Below, piece after piece: positions 16,832 to 25,955 of a stretch of 64,000 bases of DNA (position 1 is the first letter of the stretch; each line of letters starts with the position of its first letter). Origin of the DNA: Halarchaeum grantii (lineage in GTDB: Archaea; Halobacteriota; Halobacteria; Halobacteriales; Halobacteriaceae); NCBI RefSeq assembly GCF_014647455.2, contig NZ_BMPF01000001.1, positions 62,001 to 126,000 on the forward strand, in the 5' to 3' direction. The position numbers and the translations under genes are program-made. The notes beneath the pieces are model-generated. The model worked only from the letters and a program-made list of their open reading frames with translations, was not told the DNA's origin and did no database searches.

Positions 16832-17326
16832 TCACTCCGACCCGTCGTCGACGAGTTCCTCGAGGAGGGTGTCGAGCGAGTAGGTCTGGAGGGGGCGCGG
16901 CGTGTCCTTCGTGCGCGAGGTGACGAACGTGGAGTTCGTCCGGTCGACTTCCTCAACGGCCTCGAAGTCGGTGATGAGGCGCTCGACGGCGTCGGAGTTG
17001 GGGAGGCGCGCGACGACCATGAAGTCGTACTCGCCCATCGTGAAGAAGACCTGCGTGACGCCCTCGATCTCCTCGAGTTCGGCTGCGACGCCCCTGTAGC
17101 TCCCGCTGTAGGTGGTGTAGACTTCGAGGACGACGGTGACGCCGAGGCCGAGTTCGTCGAGGTCGAGGTCGTAGAGGTCGTTCTCGATGACGCCGCGCTC
17201 GCGGAGGTTGTTCAGTCGGTAGTGAATGGTGGAGACGGGGATGTCCGTCTCCTCGTGGAGTCGCTCGGGGCTCCCGGTACCGAGGTCGGAGATGGCTTTC
17301 AGGAGGCGTACGTCCCGTTCGTCCAT
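16832..17326 (-). CDS. Lrp/AsnC family transcription regulator
   Basis: 164 residues. N-terminal winged helix-turn-helix (DERDVRLLKAISDLGTGSPERLHEETDIPVSTIHYRLNNL, about 2-40) and C-terminal RAM-type ligand/oligomer domain (GVTVVLEVYTTY...FFTMGEYDFMVVARLP). TATA-like cctaaata on the forward strand at 17352-17359 lies about 27 bases upstream, so the transcript is probably leaderless. It is convergent with the iron operon and divergent from the EamA transporter gene; target genes are unknown. Confidence 0.9.
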   Translation of the reverse strand: MDERDVRLLKAISDLGTGSPERLHEETDIPVSTIHYRLNNLRERGVIENDLYDLDLDELGLGVTVVLEVYTTYSGSYRGVAAELEEIEGVTQVFFTMGEYDFMVVARLPNSDAVERLITDFEAVEEVDRTNSTFVTSRTKDTPRPLQTYSLDTLLEELVDDGSE

Positions 17327-17527
17327 GGTTCGGTGGTTCGCGGGCGCGGCCTAAATACCCCACCGAAGCCGCGTTCGGCGTCCGACCCGCTCGCGCCGGC
17401 CCGCATCGAGCGATATGGCACCCCGCAACTATCACCATCATGGATTACCTTAGAGAATACTATCGAAATACTCCCGAAGGTTGTAGACAAGTTTAACAAG
17501 ATGCGCCCAGTAGGATGGTGTAGTCAG

Positions 17528-18538
17528 ATGTCTCTCACCGACACCCTCCGCAGTCCGCGCGGCACCGCCGCGATGTTCGTGGCGCTCGCGGCGTTCTGGG
17601 GGACGTCGTTCGTCGCCATCGAGACGGGGCTTCACGCCTTTCCGCCCCTCCTCTTCGCGGGCCTCCGCTACGCGATCGCCGGCGGCATCGTCCTCCTGTA
17701 CGCCGTTCTCACGACCGACCGCTGGCTCCCCCGCAGTCGGGGCGAGTGGCTGAGCGTCGGCGTGAGCGGCGTCCTCGTCATCGCGCTCTACCACGCCCTC
17801 CTCTACCTCGGCGAACTCCACGTCTCCGGCGCGGTCGCCGCCGTCGTCATCTCCATCGCGCCCGTGCTCACCGCCGTCTTCGCGAGCGTCCTCCTCCCCG
17901 ACGAGTCGCTCGGCCGGGTCGAGCTCGTCGGCTTCGGTCTCGGCGTCCTCGGCGTCGCCGTCATCGCCGCGCCGAGCGGTGACGCCATCGGCGCCGCGAC
18001 GGTCGTCCCCGTCCTCCTCATCCTCGGCGGCGCCGTCGCGTTCGCCCTCGGCGGCGTGCTCACGCGCCCCCTCAAGACGAGCCTCCCGCTGCGCTCGATG
18101 CAGGCGTGGACGATGCTCCTCGGTGCCGGCGTCCTCTTCGCGGGTGCCGCCCTCCGCGGCGAATCCGTCGCCGCGATCCACTGGACGCCCAACGCGATCG
18201 TCTCGCTCGTCTACCTCACGGTCGTCTCCGGCGTCGTCGCGTTCCTCATCTACTTCGAACTCCTCGACCGCGCCGGCCCGAGCACCGTCCACCTCGTCAG
18301 CTACCTCGAACCCGTCGTCGCGACGCTGATGAGCTTCGCCGTCCTCGGCGACGTGGTCGGCCCGCGCGCGCTCGTCGGCTTCCTCGCGGTCTTCGCCGGC
18401 TTCGCCGTCGTCGAGCGCGATCGCTTCGCCGTCCTCGACGCCACCCGCGAACGCGCCCGCCTCGCCTACGTCCGCCTCGTCCACAGCGAGCACGTCTCGC
18501 CGGACGGCCGGCGCAGCTACGAGCACGCCGACGACTGA
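17528..18538 (+). CDS. EamA/DMT family transporter
   Basis: 336 residues with ten predicted membrane helices in two EamA halves (first FVALAAFWGTSFVAIETGLHAF, second starting near AATVVPVLLILGGAVAFALGGVL). Drug/metabolite exporter superfamily; substrate unknown. Several in-frame starts exist upstream; ATG at 17528 is preferred because the TATA-like tttaac near 17492 lies at a suitable distance and because residues before it are not membrane-like. It shares the 201-bp divergent region with the Lrp/AsnC gene. Confidence 0.85.
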   Translation: MSLTDTLRSPRGTAAMFVALAAFWGTSFVAIETGLHAFPPLLFAGLRYAIAGGIVLLYAVLTTDRWLPRSRGEWLSVGVSGVLVIALYHALLYLGELHVSGAVAAVVISIAPVLTAVFASVLLPDESLGRVELVGFGLGVLGVAVIAAPSGDAIGAATVVPVLLILGGAVAFALGGVLTRPLKTSLPLRSMQAWTMLLGAGVLFAGAALRGESVAAIHWTPNAIVSLVYLTVVSGVVAFLIYFELLDRAGPSTVHLVSYLEPVVATLMSFAVLGDVVGPRALVGFLAVFAGFAVVERDRFAVLDATRERARLAYVRLVHSEHVSPDGRRSYEHADD

Positions 18539-18606
18539 CGGCCCACCGAAGAGGGGCCCGAGGCGACTCCGGTCGGGTTATCGGGCGCGCGCCCACATGC
18601 CCGGGT

Positions 18607-19242
18607 ATGGTCTCCGCACGCACGCTCCTCGCGCTCCTCGTCGGCCTCGCGCTCCTCACCCACCCCGTGGTCGGCGACCCGCCCGGCCTCGACACCAAGC
18701 ACACCTACGAGGCGACTGCCGTCGACGTCGACGACGGCGAAACCGTCCAGTCGCTCTACCACCTCCCCGAGGTCACGTACGGCGTCGACTCGCAGATCGC
18801 GCTCGTCGAACAGGCCGCGAACGACACCGTCACCCGGCCCGTGAGCGACGTCCCGCCCGAAGTCGAGCGCCTCACCGGGGTCCGGTTCCTCGCCGACGAC
18901 GTCGGCGACCGCTACTACCGCGTCGACGCCCGCATCGACGGCGAGACGTTCACGCTGGACGCGACGGCCGTCGACGCACGCACGGTCGCGGCGGCGCTCG
19001 CCGTCGCGCCCGGCGACGCCCCCGCCGTCGTCCGCGACGCCCTCGACGGGAACGCGACGAGCCCCGACGAACTGCCGGCGACACTCGTCCGCACCGACGG
19101 CGGCTACGTGCTCGTGCGCGCCACCGGGACGACGCAGGTCGCCGACCCGCTCACCATCCCGAAACTCGCGCTCTACGCGGTCGGCATCTCGCTTCTCGTC
19201 TGGGCCGCGCTCGCGCTCTACCGCGAGCGAAGCGAGGCCTGA
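18607..19242 (+). CDS. Haloarchaeal membrane-anchored exported protein, unknown function
   Basis: 211 residues: signal peptide (LLALLVGLALLTHPVVGD, about 6-24), an extracellular alpha/beta segment rich in Asp with VDSQIALVEQAANDTVTRP, and a C-terminal membrane helix (LALYAVGISLLVWAALALY) followed by RERSEA. The start at 18607 is chosen over the ATG at 18597 because ggttatcg near 18577 lies about 28 bases before it. I do not recognise a named domain. Confidence 0.75.
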   Translation: MVSARTLLALLVGLALLTHPVVGDPPGLDTKHTYEATAVDVDDGETVQSLYHLPEVTYGVDSQIALVEQAANDTVTRPVSDVPPEVERLTGVRFLADDVGDRYYRVDARIDGETFTLDATAVDARTVAAALAVAPGDAPAVVRDALDGNATSPDELPATLVRTDGGYVLVRATGTTQVADPLTIPKLALYAVGISLLVWAALALYRERSEA

Positions 19243-19252
19243 CCGGACGCCG

Positions 19253-19297
19253 CGCCCGGCGTCGCTCCCGTCTCCTCGCTCGGCGCGACGCCGGGCG
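19253..19297. terminator. Hairpin between convergent genes
   Basis: 13-bp perfect stem CGCCCGGCGTCGC / GCGACGCCGGGCG with a 19-base loop, located between the ends of the + strand gene (19242) and the - strand gene (19388). Position suggests a shared 3'-end structure. Confidence 0.5.
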
Positions 19298-19387
19298 GTC
19301 TGTGGCCCGGAGACACAGCCCACCGTATCGAGACAGATCCGTATCGACGGAGCGGGCGTTCAGGACGGCTGTGGCGAGAAGACGCCG

Positions 19388-20149
19388 TCAGTACTCCTCG
19401 TCCTCGACGGAGTCCTTCCGGCCGTTCCCCTCGATGTGCCACCGCGCGCGGCGCAGGATGCCGTGGAGGGTGTTGACCTCGCGGCCCGTGGGGTGTGCGC
19501 GCCCGAGGATGCGCCGGACCATCCGCCCGGTCTTCGCCTGCTTCTCCTCGGGGTAGTCGACGAGCTCGAGGAAGTCCGCGAAGTGGTCGTAGAACGCCTC
19601 TATCTCCTCCTCCTTCGCGCGGTGGACCGCGACGTCGGGGAGTTGGGTCTCGTCGACGGTCAGCTCGCGCAGTTCGTAGAGCGCGACCGTCGCGGCCTGC
19701 CCGAGGTTCAGGACGGGGTAGTCCGCGCTCGCGGGGATCGAGCTGATCTCGTCGAGGCGCTCCATCTCGCTGTTGTGGAGGCCGACGCGCTCGCGCCCGA
19801 AGACGAGGCAGGTCGGGGCCTCGACGTCGCGGAGGCTCCCCGCGAGTTCGTCGGGCGTGCGGAACGGGAAGCGGACGTGCTTCGTCGCGTCCTCGTTCGT
19901 GATGGCGGTGAAGCCCACCGTGTGGAAGTTCTCGACGAGGTAGTCGAACTCGACCTCCTCGGCCTCGGGGAGGATGTCCTCTCGCGCCTGCCCGGCGAAG
20001 CCGTACGCCTCGGACTCCCGCGAGAGGTCGGGCGGGTCGACGAGGTAGAGGTCGCTGAATCCGAAGTTCTTCATCGCGCGAGCGATCGTGCCGACGTTCC
20101 CGGGCGTCTCCGCGTCCACGACGGCGACGGCGGGCGCACTGTCTCCCAT
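19388..20149 (-). CDS. TrmJ-like SPOUT RNA methyltransferase
   Basis: 253 residues. N-terminal VAVVDAETPGNVGTIARAMKNFGF and the knot region LVFGRERVGLHNSEM, then IPASADYPVLNLGQAATVALYEL, are the three SpoU/TrmH motifs; the C-terminal helices match TrmJ. Family members methylate the 2'-O of nucleotide 32 in tRNA; that exact target is inferred. Start at 20149 is supported by gtttttactc about 29 bases upstream on the minus strand. Confidence 0.88.
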   Translation of the reverse strand: MGDSAPAVAVVDAETPGNVGTIARAMKNFGFSDLYLVDPPDLSRESEAYGFAGQAREDILPEAEEVEFDYLVENFHTVGFTAITNEDATKHVRFPFRTPDELAGSLRDVEAPTCLVFGRERVGLHNSEMERLDEISSIPASADYPVLNLGQAATVALYELRELTVDETQLPDVAVHRAKEEEIEAFYDHFADFLELVDYPEEKQAKTGRMVRRILGRAHPTGREVNTLHGILRRARWHIEGNGRKDSVEDEEY

Positions 20150-20310
20150 GCTCCCCGGGTAGCCGCCGCGCGAGTAAAAACCGCGCGTCACGACGCGACC
20201 GAGCGCCGCGCGGCACGTAGTGCGACGGCGGGCGCACTCTGCTACGCGTCACCGTCCCGAGGCGGCGACGGACCACGGGTACTATTGTAGTGGCACCCTC
20301 GCACCCACGT

Positions 20311-21435
20311 ATGAACACCGTGGACGCCGCCGGCCTGCGAATCGGCGACGACCACCCCCCGCGAATCATGGGGGTGTTGAACGTCTCGAAGGAGTCGCCC
20401 TATTCGCCGAGCGTCTTCGACGACCCCGACGAGGCCGCCGCCTACGTCGATGACGAACTCATCGGCGAGGGCGCGGACATCGTCGACGTCGGCCTCGAAT
20501 CCGCGAACAAGCGCTTCGAGGTGCTGAGCGCCGAGGAGGAACTCGACCGCCTCGACACCGCCGTCGAGACCATCGAGCGCGTCGAGGGCGACGCGGTCTT
20601 CAGCATCGAGACGCGCTACGCCGACGTCGCGGACGCCGCCCTCGAGGCCGGCTTCGACATGGTCAACGACATCTGCGGCTTCGCGGACCCGGAGATGCCC
20701 GCCGTCTGCGAGGCCCACGACGCCGCCGTCGTGAAGATGGCGTCCCCGCCGGACCTCGAACGCCCCGGCGCCGTCGAGGCGGTCGACGACATCTACGAGG
20801 CGCTCGGGCGCAACGGCCTCACGGAGAAGACCATCGTCGACCCCGCCTTCGGCGGGTGGTCCGAGGCGAAGACGCTCGCGGACGACCGCGAGACGTTTCG
20901 CCGCCTCCGCGAGTTCCGGGGGTACGGCCAGCCGATCCTCGTCTCCATCAACCGGAAGAACTTCCTGCGCGACGTCGCCGGGCGCGCCACCGAGGAGGCC
21001 CTCCCCGTCTCGCTCGCCGCGACCGCGATGGCGGTCGAGCGCGGCGCGCACGTGATTCGAACGCACGACGTCGCGGAGACCCGTGACGCCGCGCTCATCG
21101 GGTCGGAGTTCGCGCGCGAGCGACACCGCGAGCGCGCCGTCGAGGAGCTCGACGTCACCACCCCGAAGGAGGCCGAGCGCCACATCGACCGCCTCGAGGG
21201 CGACCGCGCGGCCGCCGAGGCGAGCGTCGCGCGCGCCTACGAAGTTCGGCCGCCGTCTGACAGGCGACAGACGCTCGTCGACGTCGCGGCGGACACCGGC
21301 GTCGTCTGTACGGGCGGCGAGGACCTCTTCGTTGCGGGGACGGTCGCCGACCTCGAAGTGTTCGCTGACCGCCTCACGCAGGCGTCGAAGGCGTTAGCGG
21401 GCGTCGCGGGCGAGATCCGATCGAGTCTCCGGTAA
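20311..21435 (+). CDS. folP: Dihydropteroate synthase
   Basis: 374 residues. The pterin-binding barrel begins PPRIMGVLNVSKESPYSPSVF, followed by GADIVDVGLESAN and VNDICGFADPEM; a K-x-R-like loop is replaced by VSINRKNFL, and HVIRTHDV closes the barrel. The C-terminal extension of about 100 residues (from EELDVTTPKEAERHIDRL) is longer than in bacterial FolP and is unassigned. It joins p-aminobenzoate-type side chain to the pterin in folate/methanopterin-type cofactor synthesis. ATG at 20311 preferred over GTG at 20290. MptE lies downstream, making a pterin cluster. Confidence 0.85.
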   Translation: MNTVDAAGLRIGDDHPPRIMGVLNVSKESPYSPSVFDDPDEAAAYVDDELIGEGADIVDVGLESANKRFEVLSAEEELDRLDTAVETIERVEGDAVFSIETRYADVADAALEAGFDMVNDICGFADPEMPAVCEAHDAAVVKMASPPDLERPGAVEAVDDIYEALGRNGLTEKTIVDPAFGGWSEAKTLADDRETFRRLREFRGYGQPILVSINRKNFLRDVAGRATEEALPVSLAATAMAVERGAHVIRTHDVAETRDAALIGSEFARERHRERAVEELDVTTPKEAERHIDRLEGDRAAAEASVARAYEVRPPSDRRQTLVDVAADTGVVCTGGEDLFVAGTVADLEVFADRLTQASKALAGVAGEIRSSLR

Positions 21436-21463
21436 CGGGAAAGCTTATGCCGAAAGCACCGCA

Positions 21464-21551
21464 ATCCCGGACTGGAGGCCGAGCCCCCGCATCGGTAGGG
21501 GTACACTACAACTGCGGGGCCTCGGCTCGAACCACCAGGTTCCGGATTTTT
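21464..21551 (+). ncRNA. Candidate structured RNA or leader between folP and mptE
   Basis: Nested base pairing can be drawn by eye. Outer stem: ATCC/GGA/CTGG (21464-21475) with CCAG/TCC/GGAT (21535-21547), one bulge on each side. Inner stem: 14 bp at 21478-21491 with 21513-21526, one mismatch. Apical stem: GTAG/CTAC around a 7-base loop. Five T residues (21547-21551) follow the closing helix, 26 bases before the mptE GTG. A cttatg box lies at 21444-21449. No tRNA, C/D or H/ACA signature found. It may be a regulatory leader, terminator or independent RNA. Confidence 0.5.
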
Positions 21552-21577
21552 CCCGACGCAACGGTGGTGAGCGATAG

Positions 21578-22258
21578 GTGAACTTCGCGGAGTGGGCGCC
21601 CGCCTACGAGGCGATCCTCGCGGACTTCGAGTACGACAGAACGGGCGACGAAGCCGCGCGTGACGAACTCGCACGACTCGTGAGCGACTTCGACGTCTCG
21701 CGCCTCGACGCGACCGGGGAGACAGTCGCCGTCGTCGGCGCCGCGCCCCGGCTCGTGGATGACCTCGACGTCGCCGCGGACGCCGACCGGGTGTTCGCCG
21801 CCTCCACCGCCGCCGACGTCCTGCGCGAGCACAGCATCGACGTCGACGTCCACGTCACGGACCTCGACAAGAACCCGGAGACGAGTCGCGCGCTCACCCG
21901 CGAAGGGACGCCCGTCGCCGCGCACGCGCACGGCGACAACCGCGGGCTGGTCGCGGAGTGGCTCCCCGAGTTCGACGACGCGCACGTCCTCGGGACGACC
22001 CAAGCCCGACCGGTCGACGGCGTCCACGACTTCGGCGGCTTCACGGACGGCGACCGCGCGGCGTTCCTCGCCGACCACGTCGGCGCGGCGTCGCTCGTCT
22101 TCGCCGGCTGGGACTTCGCGGACGCCCCGAGCGAGGCGAAGCGTCACAAGCTCCAGTGGGCGGCGCGCCTCCTCTCGTGGCTCGAACGCCGGCGCGGCGA
22201 GACGTACGGCGTTCTGGACGGCTACCGCGACACCGCGTGGCTCGACGCGCTCGGCTGA
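21578..22258 (+). CDS. mptE: 6-hydroxymethyl-7,8-dihydropterin pyrophosphokinase MptE
   Basis: 226 residues of the DUF115/MptE family. NFAEWAPAYEAILADFEYD, GETVAVVGAAPRL, and the metal/nucleotide region VDVHVTDLDKNPE are characteristic, with AHAHGDN further on. The enzyme activates hydroxymethyl-dihydropterin as its diphosphate, the substrate of dihydropteroate synthase encoded just upstream. The start is GTG, preceded by ggtggtgag-like purines. A short GGCCC-gaa-GGGCC hairpin overlaps the region just after the stop. Confidence 0.88.
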   Translation: MNFAEWAPAYEAILADFEYDRTGDEAARDELARLVSDFDVSRLDATGETVAVVGAAPRLVDDLDVAADADRVFAASTAADVLREHSIDVDVHVTDLDKNPETSRALTREGTPVAAHAHGDNRGLVAEWLPEFDDAHVLGTTQARPVDGVHDFGGFTDGDRAAFLADHVGAASLVFAGWDFADAPSEAKRHKLQWAARLLSWLERRRGETYGVLDGYRDTAWLDALG

Positions 22259-22299
22259 GGGCCCGAAGGGCCAAGCCACGAGAATCCGTAGCACACGCT

Positions 22300-22704
22300 A
22301 TGGATTCGGAGGAAGCGGACCTCACCGACGCGGAACGAGAGGCGCTGCACGCCCTCGAGCACGGCGTCGAACACCTCGAGCGCGCACACGGCCACCTCGT
22401 TGCGTTCCACCACAGCACCGGCCGAGCGATGGACCACCTCGCCACCGCTGAGGGGTGCCTCCGCGATGCCGGTCACGAGGCGTTCGCGGACGCCATCCGC
22501 GACGACTACCTCCCACGGGGCGTCCTCGGGGACGGCGAGGGCGACGGCCGGTGGTCGTACGACGTCCTCGAGACCTACGAGGAGACCTTCCTCGAGGATG
22601 TGCTCGCCTTCGAGGACGAGGTCGCTGAGGATCTCGCTGATGGGCGGCGCCACGTCGAGGAGCGCCGTCAGGAGCGCGACTGGACGGAGCGCGCACGCGA
22701 CTGA
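22300..22704 (+). CDS. Acidic coiled-coil haloarchaeal protein, unknown function
   Basis: 134 residues, very rich in Glu, Asp and His, with long amphipathic helices (TDAEREALHALEHGVEHLERAHGHLVAFHH) and a charged C-terminus ending EERRQERDWTERARD. No known motif recognised. It follows mptE by 41 bases on the same strand. Codon use is normal for the chromosome, so the gene is probably real. Confidence 0.7.
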   Translation: MDSEEADLTDAEREALHALEHGVEHLERAHGHLVAFHHSTGRAMDHLATAEGCLRDAGHEAFADAIRDDYLPRGVLGDGEGDGRWSYDVLETYEETFLEDVLAFEDEVAEDLADGRRHVEERRQERDWTERARD

Positions 22705-22785
22705 CGGCCGCCAATACGACTCGAGAGCCCGCAGGCCTCTCCGCGTCCTCGGGGCTTAATCGCCCGCCGATCCTACGGTGAGGCG

Positions 22786-23577
22786 ATGACGGAGACCACC
22801 GAGTCGGTGCGGTCGCGGAGCAGTCTCGACGGGAAAACGGCGGTCGTCACCGGTGCCTCCTCGGGCATCGGGAAGGCCATCGCCGAGACGTTCGCCGCGG
22901 ACGGCGCGGACGTGGTCGTCTGCTCGCGGACGCTCGCGGACGTCGAGGCCGTCGCGGACGACTTCGCCGCCCTCCCGGGCGACGTCGTCGCCGTCGAGAC
23001 CGACGTCACCGACCGAAACGACGTCGACGCGCTCGCCGAGGCCACCGTGGAGGCCTTCGGCGGCGTGGACGTCCTCGTGAACAACGCGGGCGGCGGCGCG
23101 GGCCTCATGCCGCTCGACGAGGTGGACGGCGACCTCTGGGATTCCGTCGTCGACGTCAACCTCACCGGCGTCTACAACGTCACGCACGCGTTCGCGGGCG
23201 CCCTCCGCAACGGCGACGCGAGCGCCGTCGTGAACGTCGCGAGCATGGCCGGCGAGTACGGCGTCGAGGGGATGGGCCCGTACAGCGCCGCGAAGGGCGG
23301 CGTCGTCTCGCTCACGCGGACGCTCGCGCGGGACTGGGCGGACGACGGCGTCCGCGTGAACGCCGTCTCACCGGGCTTCGTCGCCACCGAGAAACTCCGC
23401 GAGGCCTACGACCTCCGACGCGACCTCGAGCGCGCGAACCCCGACCGGACGTGGGGGACGCCCGCGGAGGTCGCCGATCTGGTGCGCTTCCTCGCGAGCG
23501 ACGCCGCCTCCTTCGTCGACGGCCAGTCCGTGAACGTCACGGGGACGCCGAACACCTACGAGACGCCCGACGCGTAA
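22786..23577 (+). CDS. Short-chain dehydrogenase/reductase
   Basis: 263 residues, classical SDR. Nucleotide site TGASSGIG at about 22-29, NNAG at about 99-102, catalytic Ser153, Tyr166 and Lys170 (YSAAK), and PGFVATE after the active site. FabG/glucose-dehydrogenase-like; the substrate cannot be told. A TATA-like cttaat at 22755-22760 lies about 29 bases before ATG. Confidence 0.88.
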   Translation: MTETTESVRSRSSLDGKTAVVTGASSGIGKAIAETFAADGADVVVCSRTLADVEAVADDFAALPGDVVAVETDVTDRNDVDALAEATVEAFGGVDVLVNNAGGGAGLMPLDEVDGDLWDSVVDVNLTGVYNVTHAFAGALRNGDASAVVNVASMAGEYGVEGMGPYSAAKGGVVSLTRTLARDWADDGVRVNAVSPGFVATEKLREAYDLRRDLERANPDRTWGTPAEVADLVRFLASDAASFVDGQSVNVTGTPNTYETPDA

Positions 23578-23666
23578 GGCGCAGCAGCCACCGTGTGCGC
23601 CGAGCGCACCCGTCCGCGTTGACGTCGAGCCGAAGCGTTATCCGACCGCCGCGCGACGCCCCCGCC

Positions 23667-25076
23667 ATGCAGGTCTTCTGGCACCGGAGCGACCTCCGCG
23701 TGCACGACAATCGCGGGCTCGCGGCCGCGGCCGACGCCGGCGACGGGGCGGTCGTGCCGGTGTTCGTCTTCGACGACGAGGTCCTCGAGCACGGGAGCGA
23801 CCGGCGCGTCGCGTTCATGCTGGACGCCCTCGACGCGTTGCGCGAGGCCTACCGCGAGCGCGGGAGCGACCTCTTACTACGGTTTGGCGACCCGTCGAGC
23901 GTGGTCCCCGACATCGCGCACGAGCGCGGGGCGGACGCGGTCCACTGGAGCGCGGACTACTCGGGGCTCGCACAGGAGCGCGACGAAGCCGTCGCGGACG
24001 CCCTCTCCGCCGAGGGCGTCGAGAGCCACCGGCACCACGACGCGGTGCTCCACGAGCCCGGCGACATCCGGACGAACGCGGGCGACCCCTATCAGGTCTA
24101 CACCTACTTCTGGAAGAAGTGGCAGGACCGCGAGAAGGCCGACCCGTTCGACGCGCCCGCCGGCGACGCGCTCGCGGCCGTCGAGGGCGACGCGCTCCCC
24201 GACGTCGCCGACCTCGGTTTCGACCCGCCGGCCGTCGACCTCCCCGACGCGGGCCACGCCGCCGCCGTCGAACGTCTCGACGCGTTCTGCGACGCGGACG
24301 TCTTCCGCTACGACGAGGCCCGCGAGTACCCCGCGATGGACGCGACGTCGCACACCGGCCAGGACTTCTCCTTCGGGACGCTCGGCGTCCGCGAGGCGTA
24401 CGCGCGCACCGTCGAGGCGATGGCCGAGGCCGACGACGAAGACGAACGCGAGAGCGTCGCGGAGTTCCAGAGCCAGCTTGCGTGGCGCGAGTTCTACACC
24501 CAAGTCCTCTACTTCAACCCCGAGGTGGTGACGGAGAACTACAGCGAGTACGAGACCCCCATCGCGTGGCGTAACGACCCCGAGGAGATCCGGGCGTGGA
24601 AGCGCGGCGAAACCGGCTACCCCATCGTGGACGCGGGGATGCGCCAGCTGGCCGAGGAGGGGTACGTCCACAACCGCGTGCGGATGATCGTCGCGTCCTT
24701 CCTCACGAAGGACTTGCTGACCGATTGGCGCGTCGGCTATCGGCACTTCCGCGAGCACCTCGTCGACCACGACACGGCGAACGACAACGGCGGCTGGCAG
24801 TGGGCGGCCTCGACGGGGACGGACGCCCAGCCCTACTTCCGGGTGTTCAACCCGCAGACGCAGGGCGAGAAGTACGACCCCGACGCCGAGTACGTCCGCG
24901 CGTACGTCTCGGAACTCGAGGGCGTGCCCGCCGACGCCATCCACGACTGGCCGGCGCTCACGCCCGAGGAGCGCGCCGAGCACGCCCCCGACTACCCGGG
25001 TCCGCTGGTCGATCACGGCGAGCGCCGCGAGGACGCCATCGCGGCGTTCGAGGACGCGCGCGGCGACTCAGAGTAG
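23667..25076 (+). CDS. phr: Class I CPD photolyase/cryptochrome
   Basis: 469 residues. N-terminal antenna-binding Rossmann domain (VFWHRSDLRVHDNRGLAAAA) and C-terminal FAD domain. FAD and DNA contact blocks seen: TGQDFSFGTLGVREAY, LAWREFYTQVLYFNPEV, TGYPIVDAGMRQLAEEGYVHNR, LTDWRVGYRHF, and DYDxAxNxGxWQW-type DTANDNGGWQWAASTGTD, with Trp residues of the electron chain. Repairs UV dimers with blue light. Its last 9 bases overlap the end of the convergent HAD gene. ATG at 23667 lies about 29 bases after gcgttatcc. Confidence 0.92.
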   Translation: MQVFWHRSDLRVHDNRGLAAAADAGDGAVVPVFVFDDEVLEHGSDRRVAFMLDALDALREAYRERGSDLLLRFGDPSSVVPDIAHERGADAVHWSADYSGLAQERDEAVADALSAEGVESHRHHDAVLHEPGDIRTNAGDPYQVYTYFWKKWQDREKADPFDAPAGDALAAVEGDALPDVADLGFDPPAVDLPDAGHAAAVERLDAFCDADVFRYDEAREYPAMDATSHTGQDFSFGTLGVREAYARTVEAMAEADDEDERESVAEFQSQLAWREFYTQVLYFNPEVVTENYSEYETPIAWRNDPEEIRAWKRGETGYPIVDAGMRQLAEEGYVHNRVRMIVASFLTKDLLTDWRVGYRHFREHLVDHDTANDNGGWQWAASTGTDAQPYFRVFNPQTQGEKYDPDAEYVRAYVSELEGVPADAIHDWPALTPEERAEHAPDYPGPLVDHGERREDAIAAFEDARGDSE

Positions 25077-25844
25077 CGTCTCCACCTCGCCGAGGTCCGA
25101 GAGGACGTGCGTCGGCTCGACGTCGGAGGCCGCGACGTCCTCGCGCGAGGAGACCCCGGAGAGCACGAGCGCGGTGTCCATCCCCGCGCGCTCGCCCATC
25201 AGGATGTCCGTGTCGAGGTTGTCCCCGACCATCAGGCAGTCGTGGACGTCGACGTCCGCGTCCACCTCCCCCGCCGCGAGCTCGGCCATGCGCGTCTCCG
25301 GCTTCCCGACGACCACGGGGTCCTGCTCGACCATCCCCTCGATGGCGCTCACGAACGCGTTCGCGCCCGGGACGAGGCCGTCGGGGTCGGGAGTGACGCG
25401 GTCGCGGTTCGTCGCGACGAACACCGTCCCCGGTTCGAACGCGCGGAGCGCCGCCGTGAGGCGCGCGAAGCTCACGCGCTCGTCGTAGCCGGCGACCACG
25501 ACGTCGGCGGGGCCCTTCGCGGTCACCGTGAGGCCCGCGGCCTCCAGTTCCTCCTCGACGACGTCCTGCCCGAGGACGTGGACGTCGGCGTCCGGGCGGT
25601 GCTCGGCGAGGTAGGCGGCGGTCGCCCACGACGCCGTCACCACCGGCTCGCCGCGATAATCGACGTCGATCCCGTCGAGGCGCGCCGCGATTTCGCCGCG
25701 GCGGACGCCCGTGTTGTTCGTGAGGAGGACGACCGGCACGCCCGCCTCGCGGAGGGCACGCAGGCCGCGCGCGGCGCCGGGAATCGCCTCCCGGCCGCGC
25801 CAGACGGTCCCGTCGAGGTCGACGAACGCGGCGGCGTACGACAC
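25068..25844 (-). CDS. HAD family sugar/nucleotide phosphatase (NagD type)
   Basis: 258 residues starting at GTG. Motif I FVDLDGTVWRG (Asp nucleophile near residue 9), motif II LLTNNTG, C2 cap, motif III GKPETRM and motif IV CLMVGDNLDTDI. Members dephosphorylate small metabolites such as 4-nitrophenyl, sugar or glycerol phosphates. The GTG is preferred to an ATG 66 bases upstream because a minus-strand atttagg box near 25869-25875 is about 27 bases from it and the extra N-terminus is not family-like. Tail-to-tail overlap with the photolyase gene. Confidence 0.88.
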   Translation of the reverse strand: MSYAAAFVDLDGTVWRGREAIPGAARGLRALREAGVPVVLLTNNTGVRRGEIAARLDGIDVDYRGEPVVTASWATAAYLAEHRPDADVHVLGQDVVEEELEAAGLTVTAKGPADVVVAGYDERVSFARLTAALRAFEPGTVFVATNRDRVTPDPDGLVPGANAFVSAIEGMVEQDPVVVGKPETRMAELAAGEVDADVDVHDCLMVGDNLDTDILMGERAGMDTALVLSGVSSREDVAASDVEPTHVLSDLGEVETLL

Positions 25845-25955
25845 GCCTACGCGGTTCTCCGGCCGCGACCTAAATCCCTGTGTGAGTCGTGGTAACGCCC
25901 GCTGCCTCAAGCTTTAACACGAGTCCGGGCGCACCACTATCCGGAGGGATACATT

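Noticed and set aside
21464-21551. tRNA or H/ACA guide RNA reading of the folP-mptE structure
   Set aside because: No T-loop with matching stem on either strand, no anticodon arm, and no ACA box after the closing helix.
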